Shown: positions 22,821 to 34,516 of the stretch, piece after piece
How positions within the stretch are numbered: position 1 is the stretch's first letter
Layout of the letters: the number at the start of each line of letters is the position of its first letter
Source: Gracilaria domingensis
Taxonomy: Eukaryota; Rhodophyta; Florideophyceae; Gracilariales; Gracilariaceae
Length of the DNA: 64,000 nucleotides
Assembly: GCA_022539475.1 (NCBI GenBank)
Contig: VCMS01000021.1
Location: forward strand, 186,001 to 250,000
Direction of reading: 5' to 3'
The notes under the pieces: model-generated
Seen by the model: only the letters and a program-made list of their open reading frames with translations
The model's database searches: none
What the model was told of the DNA's origin: nothing
Program-made: the position numbers and the translations under genes

Positions 22821-23664
22821 ATTCGATTTCTATTACGAGACCTATGCTGAAGACGCTTATATGGCTGCAGAATCAAGAGATTACAACTCCGTTAAGTCGT
22901 CGCAGATTGGAGGCTTTAGTTCAAGTGAGGGACCTGAAGAGAAAATTCGCCGTGCAGTTTCATCACGTTTAGACTATAAAGATCTGTTCGGGTCGATGAA
23001 AGAGATGGAAAGCTGTTTTGAGAAAGCTGGATTCCACTCCGAGGCCAAGTTCGGCCTCCTTCGTCAAGCGGTCATGGCATTTGCGGAATTGGCGCAGTTT
23101 GTAATGTTTCGTGGTGCTGAGGACTACACTTCTCTAAGAGAAGTCGTGAAATCATTTGTCTCCGGAAAGAAGACCCTAGGTTTATACGGAGCCCTTAATG
23201 CTCTTTCCCCGACCAAGCACGTTCTACAGAAGCCAAAGAATCAGGCGTAGTCTTCGTCTGATGTCCTTGAGGACAAAGTGAATGAATTATCCGACCAGCT
23301 TGCGCTTTTGTCTCTGATGATGAAGAAGAGTCAGTCCTCTCAGTTGAATAAACGTCAAGGTGGCGATCGTATGTGTTCGTATTGCCGACAGCCAGGACCT
23401 ATTTCCATCAAATGTGAGTTGAACCCTCATCGTGACACTCGTTGCGTCCGGTGCGGTAAATTCGGCCATTCAGTGAATACATGCTGGAAGAGATCATCTA
23501 ATGACAACTCGCGCGAATTGAAGTTTAAGAACGGCAAGAGTGAATCGCAGTCTGAAGAAAAGCTTAGAGTGGAAGATCCCCCTTCACCTTCAGAACAGCA
23601 TGAGAAACAGAATCATGCCTCTGTCATCACGGATCAAAAGAATGACGACGACTTTCTGAGATGA
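22636..23664 (+). pseudogene. gag of element C
   Basis: Opens MRSTWYFRGGCQPNEASF, with a capsid-like helical region (ERALGLLGFLEGEAFDFYYE, LLRQAVMAFAELAQFV). A second frame carries paired zinc knuckles, CSYCRQPGPISIKC and the canonical CVRCGKFGHSVNTC (CX2CX4HX4C), for genomic RNA binding. The Gag would form virus-like particles. Typical of Ty3 elements. Fossil. Confidence 0.83.
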
Positions 23665-24010
23665 AACCTCACTTCCAAAGCAAGCTCGTACGGAAGAACT
23701 AAGTGGAATCTTGCCGGTCATGTTCCCGAGTACTTCCCAGTCTCAGGAGAACGGTAATAGATGTGTCCGTTCCGCACAGACCAAGAAGATCAAGACACGT
23801 AGGTCTGGATTCCGAAAGAGTTCCTCGAGCAAAGTTAAGCTTCACGAACACGTGGGCAAATACAATGTCTACGAAGAATTGGCCAATGCCTCTTCTGGTT
23901 TGACCTTTAGATAGTTACTTCGAGGAGATGCTGACGAAGCGAAGAAGAGTATTCGCCGTCTCATTTCTGCTCGAAGGTCTACTAGAACCACGGCCTATGC
24001 GGATACAGAT

Positions 24011-24733
24011 GTGAAGACCCGTCGTCTGAAAGTCGTTCAAGTTAAGATTTACGGCTTGGATACACAGACGTTGCTCGACTCAGGGGCGGTTCCTAACCTT
24101 ATGTCTGCCAGTCTTGCGGAAAAGCTTTCTGTCAAACCAGCGGTGACAGAGAAGAAGATCACCGTGGCTGATGGAAATACTCCCGAATGTTTGGGTATTC
24201 TCAAAGAAGTCCCAGTGAAGTTCGCATCAGTCGTAGTCCCCCTGGACTTTCTTGTCGTGAAAGAAACTCCATTTCAAGTTATCATTGGTTGTCCTTCTTT
24301 GGAAACGCTTCAAGCTTGTTTGGATCTTGGAACCCAGCAATTGAAGATGAGACGTGATGGAAAGTCCATCAATCTTGGACTTGACTACGACAGAACAAGT
24401 CTCGAGCAGTACACTCCACTTTCTGGTACTGACAGTGAAGACTTCACTTATGACTCCAGTGCAGTTCCTCTCTCGTCTGATTCCGAATCTGATGACGAGG
24501 ATGAATTGGTCTTAACCCACATGAAGAGTGACTATTTCCCAGAAGATTACACTTTGGATTTCAGTCGTACGGAGAACCTAGTGATGATTACTGATTCCCC
24601 GGAACAGCCCCCTGAGTCTGAGTCTGAAGAAGATCGGCCTGAGTCAGAAAGAGAGAAAGAAACCCCTCAAAAAGGACCTGTCGTTCCTCCCGCTTTCTCC
24701 TTAGAAGTCCCAGGTTATGCACGTTCCGAGTGA
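24011..24733 (+). pseudogene. Protease and acidic linker of element C
   Basis: Retropepsin region with TQTLLDSGAVPNLMS near the N-terminus and VIIGCPSLE downstream, followed by a long acidic Ser/Glu/Asp linker (SSDSESDDEDELVL). Positioned between Gag and RT. Confidence 0.8.
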
Positions 24734-25499
24734 CGATCAGAAGTGATTGTCTTTCGCGATGCGTTCACGAATGACTGGCAAGCCCACGGACCAGATGAGA
24801 CAGAAGTTGTGTCCCAGGAACTGGCCCAGTTGGTGTCCTAGCTTCAAGCTAAGCTGAAGCTGTGGAAGAAGATAAGGCTGTCCCAGATGAGAATCGACGA
24901 TTCGAAGATGCAGGGGGAGACGATACTTCTTCTGGAGACTCAGCTTACTCGGAGCCTGTCGAACCGATATTGACAATTCCGATTAGAGATGATGTCGTAC
25001 TTCTCGATAGTAATGGACCCAACCAGCCAGCAGGGACACTTAATCTTCGAGTTCATCGTCGTTTTCCAACGTTGCGCCCCGGAGATTCATTAGCCCGGGA
25101 GGCGTCAGAGTTGCCAGTCGGTGCACGATTCACACTCGACATCGACAATGATTTGCAACCATATCTTTTCCTCGACCCAGAAGGTCAAGAACACTGGCTT
25201 TCTCGCCCCGGTCCTAGTGATCCACCGCGGACAGTCATGATCAGGATCGTTCACCGGAAGAGAATGAAGAGCTTCCTGAACTGGTTATGGATGATTCCGA
25301 TGATGCTAATCCAACTGTGCCAATCGGGGCACCTGCCGATGATAACCAGTTTGACTCAGATTCTCCGCATGAATGTCAGCAGATTGAGAACTTTGTTTGC
25401 GTTTTGGATGACACTGCATCAGCGCAGTCAAAAGAAGATGAAGTTGAGCAGGAGCATAATCATATTATTATTATAGAACGGCTATTCCTTCTTCCTGAA

Positions 25500-26815
25500 G
25501 ACGTCCAAAGAGCTCTGTTAGCTTCGCTAACTGATTTCGAAGTTGTTGCCTGGTCTCTGTATCACCTCCGTCCTTCAGATGTTTCAATTATGAATAAATT
25601 CTCGTTGGAAACAGATATCCCGATTCATTCCCGAGTTCAGCGTCTCGCACCTAAGCACGAAGACGTTGTCAAGAAGGAATTAGACAAGATGCTTTCCGCA
25701 GAAATCATCAGGCCGATCAACTCTCTTTGGTCTTTTCCAATTGTCATTGCTACGAAAAAAGATGAAGAGCCTCGCTTTTGCGTGGATTATCGTCCGTTGA
25801 ACCCCGTGATGAACCCAGATCGTTGGCCTTTGCCATACATCGAAAAAATCTTTGACAATCTCCGTGGAGCCAAGTACTTCACCACTTTTGACTTATTCTC
25901 CGGATATTGGCAGATCCGCATGTCTGATAAATGATAGGAAATCACCAGCTTTGTCTGTCCTCAAAACTCATATCAGTTTGAGGTTATGCCATTTGGTCTC
26001 ATGAACGCGCCTCCCACATTCCAGAGAATGGTGGACTCCATCCTCCGTCGAATCGTTTTCGCGAGAGTCTACATTTACGACGTAATGATCTTTTAGAAGA
26101 CTGTGGCAGAACACCTTGAACACCTCAGAGCTATTCTGGAGAAGATTTCTTCTCATGGACTGAAGTTGAAAATATCTAAGTGTTTCTTTGCGGAGCCAAA
26201 ATTAGCCTTCTGGGCCATGTGGTAGATTTGTATGGCGTGTCTGTAGATATGAAGAAAATCAAGAAGATCCAGGAAGCTGCCGTTCCCACTACGACAACCG
26301 AGCTTCGCAGTTTACTTAGCTTGGCTGGATACTATCGCCGATTCATCAGGAACTTCGCTGAGTCTTCTGCTGTTTTACATTCCGCGACCTCTGAAAACAA
26401 GAAATTAGAGTTCACGGAGGAAATGAAGTCAGATTTCGAAGAGTTGGAAGAGAAACTTACGTCTCCCCCAGTGTTGGCTTTTCCCGATTTCCCGAGCCCG
26501 TTTCGTGTTGAAACCGATGCATCCACTTGGTGCCGTTCTCGCCCAGAAGAAAGAAGAAGGAATGTTTCACCTTCTTCAGTACGCAAGTCGAACGTTGAAT
26601 TCATCCGAGAAGAAATATTCTGTCTGCGAGAAAAAAGCTCTAGCAGTTATCTTCGCTTTGAAGAAATTCAGAATCTATTTGCTCTCTTCCATTCCGTTTC
26701 AGTTGATGACCGATCACCAAGCATTGAAGCATGCGTTCTCGAAGAAGGATGTTCATGGTCGTCTTGCCAGGTGGTTGGATTTTCTCGCCGAGTATCAATT
26801 TGAGATCGTCTATCG
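25500..26815 (+). pseudogene. RT and RNase H of element C
   Basis: Reverse transcriptase blocks RPINSLWSFPIVIATKK, RFCVDYRPLNPV, FTTFDLFSGYWQI and MPFGLMNAPPTFQRM, then thumb and connection (LSLAGYYRRFIRNF), then RNase H (FRVETDAS, LNSSEKKYSVCEKKALAVI, LMTDHQALKHAF). RT followed by RNase H directly identifies Ty3/gypsy. RNase H is interrupted by the MITE at 26816. Confidence 0.88.
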
Positions 26816-27269
26816 CGCTGTGAGATAAAGTAATGCGCAATGGATGTTCGTCGGATGAAAGTTTTGGACATCTATAGGATATCAGTCGGATATCTTCATC
26901 GCATCCAGGATATCCCAATGATATGCCGTTGTACCTCGTTGGATGCGGCTAATTGATGCCCTCTACATGTCCTTTTGATGTACAAAAACTATTCCAAAGA
27001 TATTCATATGATGCACGAAGATATGTCCCATGGATGTCCGGAAATCCACGGTGCATCATTTGGACATCACAAAATCCAATGGGTCTCTCCTCGTACATCA
27101 TATGCGTATCAGTTGGTTATCATTTGGGAATTGTTCATGCATCATTTGAGCATCATTTACGTGCACCATATGGACATTTTGAGGAGATCAAATGGACATC
27201 TTCAGGTTTCGTAATTCTAATATGATTTACCTTGAGGATATCATCCGGACATCAATTCACCTCTCTGGG
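26816..27269 (+). mobile_element. 454-bp MITE, copy 1 (inside element C RNase H)
   Basis: Non-coding insert flanked by TCG on both sides (26813-26815, 27270-27272), a 3-bp target duplication. Ends: CGCTGTGAGATAAAG on the left, and on the right the reverse complement CCCAGAGAGGTGAATTGATG; these are imperfect inverted repeats. The interior is crowded with GGACATC/GATGTCC and GGATATCC motifs. The same unit occurs inverted at 32635-33087 in the unrelated element E, nearly equal in length, which proves it is a mobile unit. Confidence 0.9.
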
Positions 27270-28608
27270 TCGTCCTGGTGCTGTGAATCCTGCCGCTGAT
27301 TACCTCTCTTGTTATGAATTAGATCATACAGAAGACGAGAACTCTGTGGAGGAAGGCGATCTAGTTGCCTCAGTTGGGTTCCCCGAATTCGAACGCATTG
27401 AGCCATACTATGCGAATATTGGTCGTTACCTTTGCAATTTAGAGATAGATGAAGAAGACACGAAGTTGCGCACTGCTGCGAAGCGTACCGCAAAGCACTT
27501 TGTTGTCTGGAATGACTTCTTGTTCCGTAGGACGAAAGATGGAATTCGTCTGGTTTTACCGATTCGTGATCGAGTTCCGTTAATTCGAATGTTCCATGAT
27601 GAAGTTGGACATTGAGATAAAGACGCCACGAGGAATTTCTTAGTTGATCGCTTCTGGCAGCTGAATATTCGTGGAGACATTCACAAGTATGTTCAGAGTT
27701 GCGTAAGATGTCAGTTGATGGCCCCAGTGATCTCGTATCGAGCTGATCAGAGAGCTCCGCTGACAAACATCTTTGACACGTTCTCAATAGAATTTGCCGG
27801 ACCTCTTCCAACTAGTACTTCTGGAAATCGCTTTCTCCTCATTGGAGTAGAACATTTGACTGGTTGGCCTATCGTTATTGCTATCCCAGATTCGACCTCA
27901 GAAGTTGTTCTCACTTTTGTAAAGAAAGAGATCATCCTTCCCTTTGGTCCGCCTCATTTCATCGTGTCTGGCAATGCTATTTCTTTTCTGGCAAATTCCA
28001 TTCGAGAACTTATGAAGAAGTATGAAATTCAGCTGAAGCCGGTTCTCGCATATGCTGCGATGTCGAATGGCCGAGCCGAAAGGATGGTTGGAACGATCAA
28101 GCGCGCATTCGCTAAGACTATTGTCGACAAAGGTTCAGAGTGGGATATGGCCTTAGATCAAGTCGTTTATGGGTACCGCCGCCGCAAATTGGTTGATGGA
28201 TTCTCTCCGTTTGAGTTAATGTATGTTACAGTTCCTCTCATGCACTCTACGGATCCCATTTTCCTCATTGAAGATGCCATGCTGTTCGAACGCCCTCTCG
28301 AGTTATTGGCCGTCCTTCCCCAGCGTGCTACGCGTGTTGCGATGCAGCCTAGTCGCCAAGATGACTCGAAGCATGCTCATCGTGTCAATGTCGAAGATGA
28401 AGTCCTTGTCGCTGTTGTGAAAGCTCTGAGTCGTACGTTGAAGTGGCCACCTTTCGTATCAAAGTTCTATGGACCATGTAAGGTGGCCAAAGCATGTCAT
28501 CCCCGTTATACTCTGGTCTCTCGTGGAAACCGTTACACCAGGAAGGCTATCCATGGCCGTCGTCTCGTGCCGTTGCACCCTCGACCGATGCAGTCTCAGA
28601 ACGAATGA
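27270..28608 (+). pseudogene. End of RNase H and integrase of element C
   Basis: After the MITE, PGAVNPAADYLS completes the RNase H end motif. A linker and the HH-CC zinc region follow (RMFHDEVGH, VQSCVRCQLM). The integrase core is 27715-28608 (EFAGPLPTSTSGNRFLL, LPFGPPHFIVSGN, AMSNGRAERMVGTIKRAF, DQVVYGYR). The C-terminal tail has GPCKVAKACHPRYTL. It integrates element cDNA. Fossil. Confidence 0.86.
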
Positions 28609-28872
28609 TGATCTTCAGTAATTTGATTCGAGTCGGTTGCCGCGGCGTAGCAACCGTTCAGTGTGGGAGTGTATGAAGTGGGAACTCTACAGTTTATCAT
28701 TTTTATTGCACCTATTTGATATTCTATACTTCATAATGTAGGTGCGGTGCACTGCTGTAAGTACAATCAGCAGAACATCGTCACTTGGCATGCATGCACG
28801 TGTGCTAAGCTGGCCAATGATGTCACACTGTACTGTGTTCCGCCCCACTACTCTACAAATAGGAGTACTACA

Positions 28873-30600
28873 TGTAGAGCAAAACCCCTGCGATAAACGC
28901 TATGGGGAATCTCCACTAGGATGTCCGAGTCCTACTCCCTAGGACGGATAGATTCAGCAGAAGAGCCCTCTGTCCGTACTCGGGTCGAGTGACAAGCCCG
29001 GTGTAAGACCGGAGACGGTGCCTGGGTATACCTACAGAGGTGTAAACAGAGAAGGAATGAGTGACCAAAAGTGGTGAGGAAACCCAGAGAAAGGGGGGAA
29101 AGAAAGGGGAAAGGAACCGAGATCCCTCTAGGGAAACCAACCCGGAGCGGAGCAAGGCCCGTGCCCACTGGCGGGAACAGGGCCGGAAGCGGAGCGACAC
29201 ACCACAGTGGTGCTGAAATGAACCCAATACTGGGGCGGAAACGATACCTATACCAGGGGAAACAAACAGAAAGAATGTGCCTCACAGGGACACGCCGTGT
29301 ACAAAACGGAACAAACGACAAACAACAAAAAAAACAACAAAAGAGAAACATCAACAGAAATATAACTGGTAGGGTTCCTAAGTGATTCTGAGGGGTTGTA
29401 AACCTACGAAGGTTTCATGCACTAGAACCAAGCGTTGGGTTGAAGAAGGCGGCCTCAGTTGGTCATTTACTTCCAGGCTCCAGGGTGCGATCACCCAAGC
29501 ATATATACTACTACTGCAGTAACGACAACTACGGTACACACCTCCCGAGGTCGGTACACGTGGACCACCCACTGTCAGGGTGCCAGGTACTTCCCAGCGG
29601 GGATGGCACAAATATCTACATGCCAGATCCAACACGTGGACTACTACTACAACTACCAATAAGTCCCAATACACATTCCATCTGAGAAGGTTCAACAGAA
29701 CAGTCAAGAATTCTCCCAAGTACTTGGGCCAAAGTTTCCATCACAGTGCATCTTCCTACAAGGATTCCATCTTCTCAGAGCAGTACAATTAATACCCAAG
29801 TACGGGGATGCGTTGCTCCACACTAGTGCATCTAGTTAATAACTATAGTGCGTAATCGCATTTCAAGTCTCTTCTAGAGGGTTCAGAACTCTATATAAAG
29901 GGCCTCAAAAACGCCTAGCGGTGTCTCGACCCAATATAACATTGCATTCATCAACTTTATTATTGTATCAAGCTTACTCAATAGCTTGGGCAGTGCAGCT
30001 AAGTATGTCATTACTGCGTCTAGGCCTCTGTGCCTTGCTAACATCTTTTGTGCTTGCCCGTTTTGTGCGAGCACTGCTCTACTCAACAGATAACCCAGTA
30101 CCGGTCTAAGCGCCCTAGGCGTGGACGGGAATCGGGTGTAGTGTACCAAAGGCGCTTCTATTGTCAGTGAGCCCCACCAGAGCTTCGTCTCGGATAACAG
30201 TGTCGGTCGAGAGACCTGGTGCTACACGCACTTTGGCGCTCTACGGGAAGCTGTCCGTTGGGTTTTGTTTGATTGCCGCCTAACGTATTCTGCAAAAGGC
30301 CAGCTTGGAGTACGGAGTGAAGCCTTATCTTCAGCTAGTAACACACCCTTGGGAAGCCTCGTAAGAAGTCTACACGCTTGTCTCCGTACCCGCAGAGAAA
30401 AGTCTGGCTGCAGAATTCGCGTGCAGTTTGTTGTCGTCAGTTGTTCGATATCTTTCGTTTGGTGGCTATCGAGCCACTAGTTCCTCTTTCTCTTTTCTTT
30501 GCCCTGGGATCTTTCCCTGGGCATACTACGTTTATTTCTTTGGTGGATTCTGGGCCCATGCTGGTCCTTTTATGTGGCTGGTTGTTCTAGCCTGAGTCTC
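28873..30600 (+). mobile_element. Second LTR of the C family (shared LTR of a tandem pair)
   Basis: Begins TGTAGAGCAAAACCCC, close to the start of G (TGTAGAACAAAACCCC at 46225). A long upstream part (28873-29880) precedes the TATA box at 29892 and the block homologous to 21862-22600. Its right border is approximate: the block runs on into leader and gag start, so the LTR end lies somewhere near 30530-30600. It would serve as 3' LTR of C and 5' LTR of a truncated second element. Confidence 0.6.
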
Positions 30601-30844
30601 TTTCTGCTACGAGAGGCAAGTGTAAGGGTCTGTAAACACCCGCGTCGTTTGCCAACAAAATGAGGTCCACATGGTACTCTCGAGGAGGGTGCCAACCAAA
30701 TGAAGCATAATTCTCTACCGTTCTTTTCGAAGGTTCTTCCGTCGATGTAAGAAAGTTCTTCTTCTTCCATGAGAATGTTGCAATGTCTGGCAAGACTGTA
30801 AAAGAACGTGCTCTTGGCCTTCTTGGATTTCTGGAAGGCGAGGC
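29886..30844 (+). repeat. 959-bp direct repeat, copy 2 (ends inside gag)
   Basis: Equivalent of 21862-22820. Similarity stops abruptly at 30844 within the gag start, so the second element is truncated there. Confidence 0.9.
29892..29899 (+). promoter_or_regulatory. TATA box of the second C-family LTR
   Basis: TATATAAA, with the downstream GGG and flanks shared with the box at 21868, in the 959-bp direct repeat. Confidence 0.6.
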
Positions 30845-31262
30845 CATCCACAACTTTTGATATGTGTTGCACCATCAACCGCTCTTGCTGTGTCCTGAAA
30901 ACCCGCCAGCATCGAAATGGGAATAATCACCGCCGGTCGAAGAAAAACTACAGAAACAATATCGGAAAATCATGAAGGTCGAGATTCAACACCTTGTAAA
31001 TCGAGAATATATTTACAACAATCACCCCCTCCCGTGCGGAGCACATTTAAAATCAGGGTAACCGAATGCTTCAGATGTTTCAATTTCTCTCATAAGTACT
31101 TTTTCTGTCAACATCATCTACATACGCCGAAACGTTTGCGTTTATCCAAAGAGGCATCAAATCATAGGCAAGGATCAGTCGTAAAGGATGCAGAAAAACG
31201 TGTAACGTTGAAGATTTCAAGATGAATCAAGAGTTGCAACATATTTTGGCAATGTATGTACC
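30845..31262 (+). pseudogene. Fragment with a CCHC zinc knuckle, origin unclear
   Basis: The frame 30917-31225 (102 codons) is basic and contains CFRCFNFSHKYFFC, a perfect CX2CX4HX4C spacing. The surrounding residues are not Gag-like enough to assign a family; a LINE ORF1 or a retrotransposon Gag are both possible. Element D is inserted directly to its right, between two AAAAG copies, and the interrupted sequence resumes at 42939. Confidence 0.45.
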
Positions 31263-31267
31263 AAAAG

Positions 31268-31737
31268 TGTTCACACAACTGTGAATGTCGGCTATAGTCC
31301 GAACGAGTGATGTCCAGACAGTAGACAACAGAGATGGCGAGACAGTCGGCGACCGGTCCTCGGTAGGACTAGGCTACCGCTTGTCGGGCCTAGCGCAGTG
31401 GCGGCCCCTTGAGAAGCTGCGTGCGCGTCAATTACGGCCTCTCGTGGAGCTGCTTGACGAATAGAAATACGAGCAATCGTCGTTTACGTTGGATAAGATG
31501 ATGGATGATGATGAAGATCATCATCATCAACTGTTCTGCTTGCAAACCTGCATTCTTAGCCGCTGTAAACCTGCCAAAACCAGCAACTCATAATGAGCCA
31601 ACGTACAGCAGGGGCTCTAACAATCTTAACTTACGCAACATAAAATGATCTACCAAAAACCTCTTGAAACCGTCTTGCGTTAGCTTCTCGTAGGCTTAGG
31701 TTAAATTCCTGTCATTCTGGATTCCTGTCATTCTACA
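31268..31737 (-). repeat. 3' LTR of element D (470 bp)
   Basis: Direct repeat of 42462-42933. On the plus strand it starts TGTTCACACAACTG and ends CATTCTACA. Contains the GATGATGATG/CATCATCATC inverted motif. The purine stretch next to it on the minus strand (AAAAGAAAATGCTTGGAG) is a candidate polypurine tract. Confidence 0.93.
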
Positions 31738-31890
31738 CTCCAAGCATTTTCTTTTGAACAACGTTCGCAATCTGTTGCACCCAGCCCTTTAGATGGATTT
31801 TGAATTCATTCGTTGTTAACAGTTGCCGAAGCGGGTGAGAATCCAGTACCAAACACTTTGTTAACCCATACGCGTAGTTATGACATTCAG

Positions 31891-32106
31891 TGTAAGAGAG
31901 TGGACGAGCAGGAGACTCTCGCTTGAATGAAACTCAGTTTACAATGTATGAGTGTTGGCTCCCTTCTCTGAGACTATCAGAAGAGAGTAACACCTTAAGT
32001 CTTCTAACGTACGAGGAGTTCATGTTTGGCTTCAAACATGAACTCTCATGAATTCAAATTAAACGGTTGTGAACTGAATTGAATGGTTGTATATGATTCT
32101 CTTACA
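31891..32106 (-). repeat. 3' LTR of element E (216 bp)
   Basis: TG...CA repeat identical in length to 37119-37334; differences are mostly transitions. Confidence 0.93.
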
Positions 32107-32107
32107 T

Positions 32108-32634
32108 TCACCCCCTTTTTGAAGTTGACGACCTCGGCAACGACTCAAACTTTTGAATCAGCTCCTTGCAGTGGCGTAGATGCGACTTTGGCATCCAAAT
32201 TGCTTCCTGTACAGTGTGTCCTTCAAACTGTACGAGGTATTCCACTTTCCGACGATTTCGTCTTTTCTGCAGGATTCCGATTACTACATGTTCTAAAGTT
32301 CCTTTCGGGTCAATAACAATTGCCAAAGATGTGTTTTCTTCCTTCGAGCGTACGTATTTCTTTAATTTTGATACATGAAAGACATTATGCGCCTTCTTCA
32401 TTGACGGTGGTAGTTCGATTTGATATGTGACAGGCCCAAAAATTTTTTGTACTCCAAGTGGACCCATAAACGTGGGTTGGCATTTTTCTGGTAAGTCACT
32501 TCGTGCGGCAACTCCAGTTCCTTCCACACGTAATAGTACAAGATCTCCTACTATGATGTTTGCTTGACGCGCTTTCTGTTTGCATAAAACAGTTGGTTAG
32601 CATATGCTGTCTGCAGGTTGTCCTGAGCGAGTTG
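32108..32634 (-). pseudogene. Integrase tail and chromodomain of element E
   Basis: Contains the GPY-like tail (FGPVTYQIELPP, KKAHNVFHVSKLKKY) and then a chromodomain (EHVVIGILQKRRNR, VEYLVQFEGHTVQEAIWMP, LRHCKELIQKFE). The chromodomain classes E among chromoviruses, whose integrases are tethered to histone marks. Separated from the core integrase by the MITE at 32635. Confidence 0.85.
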
Positions 32635-33087
32635 CCTAGAGAGGTGAGTTGATGTCCGGATGATATCCCCAAGATAACCCATATTAGAATTACGTAACCT
32701 GAAGATGTCCATTTGATCTCCTTAAGATGTCCACATGATATACGTAAATGATGCTCAGGTGATGAATGAAGTATGCCCAAATGAAAACCGCCTGACACGC
32801 ATATGATGTACGAAGAGATGTCCATTGGATTTTGTGATGTTCAAATGATGCCCCGTGGATTTCCGGACATCCATGGGACATATCTTCACACATCTTACGA
32901 ATATCTTTGGAATAGTTTCTGTACATCCAAAGGACATGTAAAGGGCATCAATTACGTACATCCAACGGGGTATCATGGCATATCATTCGGATATCCTGGA
33001 TGCGCAGAAGATACCCGACTGATGTCCTTCAGATGTCCCCAGAATTCATCCGATGGACATCCATTGCGCATCACTTTATCTCACAGG
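32635..33087 (-). mobile_element. 453-bp MITE, copy 2 (inside element E integrase)
   Basis: Reverse orientation of 26816-27269. Ends CCTAGAGAGGTGAGTTGATG and, from the other side, CCTGTGAGATAAAGTGATG. TTG lies at both borders (32632-32634; 33089-33091), with the exact border ambiguous by one base. The interior is full of GATGTCC/GGACATC motifs. Non-coding; needs a transposase supplied elsewhere. Confidence 0.9.
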
Positions 33088-34489
33088 ATTGTCTAAACGT
33101 CTTGCGTGTTTCGAGATCAATAAACGCTGACTGGCATTGTGTCGTGCAACTCTGCAGATGTCGTGTTAGATTTGAGTGAGGAATTCTTCCTATATCAACC
33201 TCAAAAGGACTTAGCCCAGTGCTTTTGTTCTTCGATGCGTTGTGTTCGTATTCAAGCTCACATATCATATTATCCCAGTTCGTCGGATGCTGTTGAATGC
33301 AGTGTCGCAGCATTTGGACGAGAGTTCTGATCATATTCTCTGATTGGCCGTCTGTTTGTGGATGGTCCTTCGTAGCCATATTGATAGAGACATTAAGAAG
33401 CTCTGCCATACCTCGAAAATAGTTGGACTTGAATAAAGAATCTCTGTCAAGTATGATTTTCCTCGGTATTCCATGTTTGGAAAAAACGTGATCCATAAAG
33501 AGACGAACAACGTCAGGCGTTGAGACAGTCTTCCGTGTTGGGATGAATATGGCTCGTTTGGAAAGTTTTTCTACGACGACAACCACACAGTCATGGCTAT
33601 CTTTGGTTGTAGGGAAGCCTGTGACAAAGTCTGTGCTGATAACATCCCAACACTGTTCCGGAATGTCATGTGATTGCAGTAATCCTTGACGTCCTGTGTT
33701 TGTATTCTTGTTCGTCTGACATTCGAAACATGATGCAATATACTTCTGGATGTCTTTAAACATATTTGTCCAGTAGAAGTGCCTAGTACAACTGTAGTAC
33801 GTTTTCTCGGCGCCAAAGTGTGCTGGTTCATGCATCATTCGGATGATTTGGCTCCGAAGCTTGGTATCGTTTGGAATGTACAAACGTCTGAGACCTGATC
33901 CAACCCAGTACAAAATGTCTTTCTCAAGTAGGTAGTTCCGAAAAAGTCGTTCTGCTTTGCGTGTAGTAGGATTCTGAAAATCTTTCAATGTCGACAAGAG
34001 CTGTTGTGCCCACTTGTCATTCTTGTAAGCGTTCTTGATATCTTCAAGGAGTTGTAGCTTCTGGATTCGTAGGGCTTTGAACTGCGCTCGTAATACACAA
34101 CGACTGAGTGCGTCTGCAGCTCCGTTCTTTGAACCTGAGATGTGTTGAACCTCACAATCGAAACTCTGTAACTCATCTAGCCATCTCATTTGGCTATCTG
34201 AGAGCTTCGGTTTGGAATGTAGATATCGTAGAGGTTCATGATCTGTGAGCAGAACGAATGGTCTGTCTCGTAGATATACGGCCCATTCACGGAGTGCAAT
34301 CATAACCGCGAGAAGCTCTTGATCTCCAGTGTCCCACCGTGTTTCAGTGTCCGATAGTCGATGCGATAAAAAGGATACTGGATGTCCGTTTTGTTCCAAT
34401 GTAGCCCCCACAGCATATTTCGAAGCGTCAGTTGTAAGTACAAAATCCGTCTTTGAGGATGGGTGCCGTAAGAGCGCTGCAGTAGTCAT
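33088..34489 (-). pseudogene. RNase H and integrase of element E
   Basis: One frame of about 470 codons. RNase H at residues 10-130 (DFVLTTDASKYAVGATLEQ, TGDQELLAVMIALREW, LLTDHEPLRYLHSK, ALSRC). Integrase zinc region (MHEPAHFGAEKTYY, ASCFECQTNK) and catalytic core (CWDVISTDFVTGFP, RKIILDRDSLF, QTDGQSENMIRTLVQ, CELEYEHNAS). All expected DDE positions are visible. Cut at the 3' side by the MITE. Confidence 0.92.
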
Positions 34490-34516
34490 TGCTTTCTTGA
34501 GAGAATCAAATGATTT

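Larger units (their letters stand above)
21788..28872 (+). mobile_element. Element C: Ty3/gypsy retrotransposon
   Basis: Plus-strand element: promoter and leader, gag (22636), CCHC knuckle (23434-23480), protease (24011), reverse transcriptase (about 25.6-26.15 kb), RNase H (26.2-26.8 kb, split by a MITE), and integrase (27.3-28.6 kb). The 5' LTR probably starts at TGTAGAACAG (21788) and has a TATA box at 21868. The 959-bp block 21862-22820 recurs in direct orientation at 29886-30844. The terminal borders are uncertain because the two LTRs differ in their upstream part. Fossil with roughly ten breaks plus the MITE. Confidence 0.85.

Noticed and set aside
28609-28872. Start of the C 3' LTR at TGTATGAAG or TGTAGGTGC after pol
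   Set aside because: Neither sequence recurs upstream of 21862; the LTR start at 28873 is supported by matches at 46225 and 18722.
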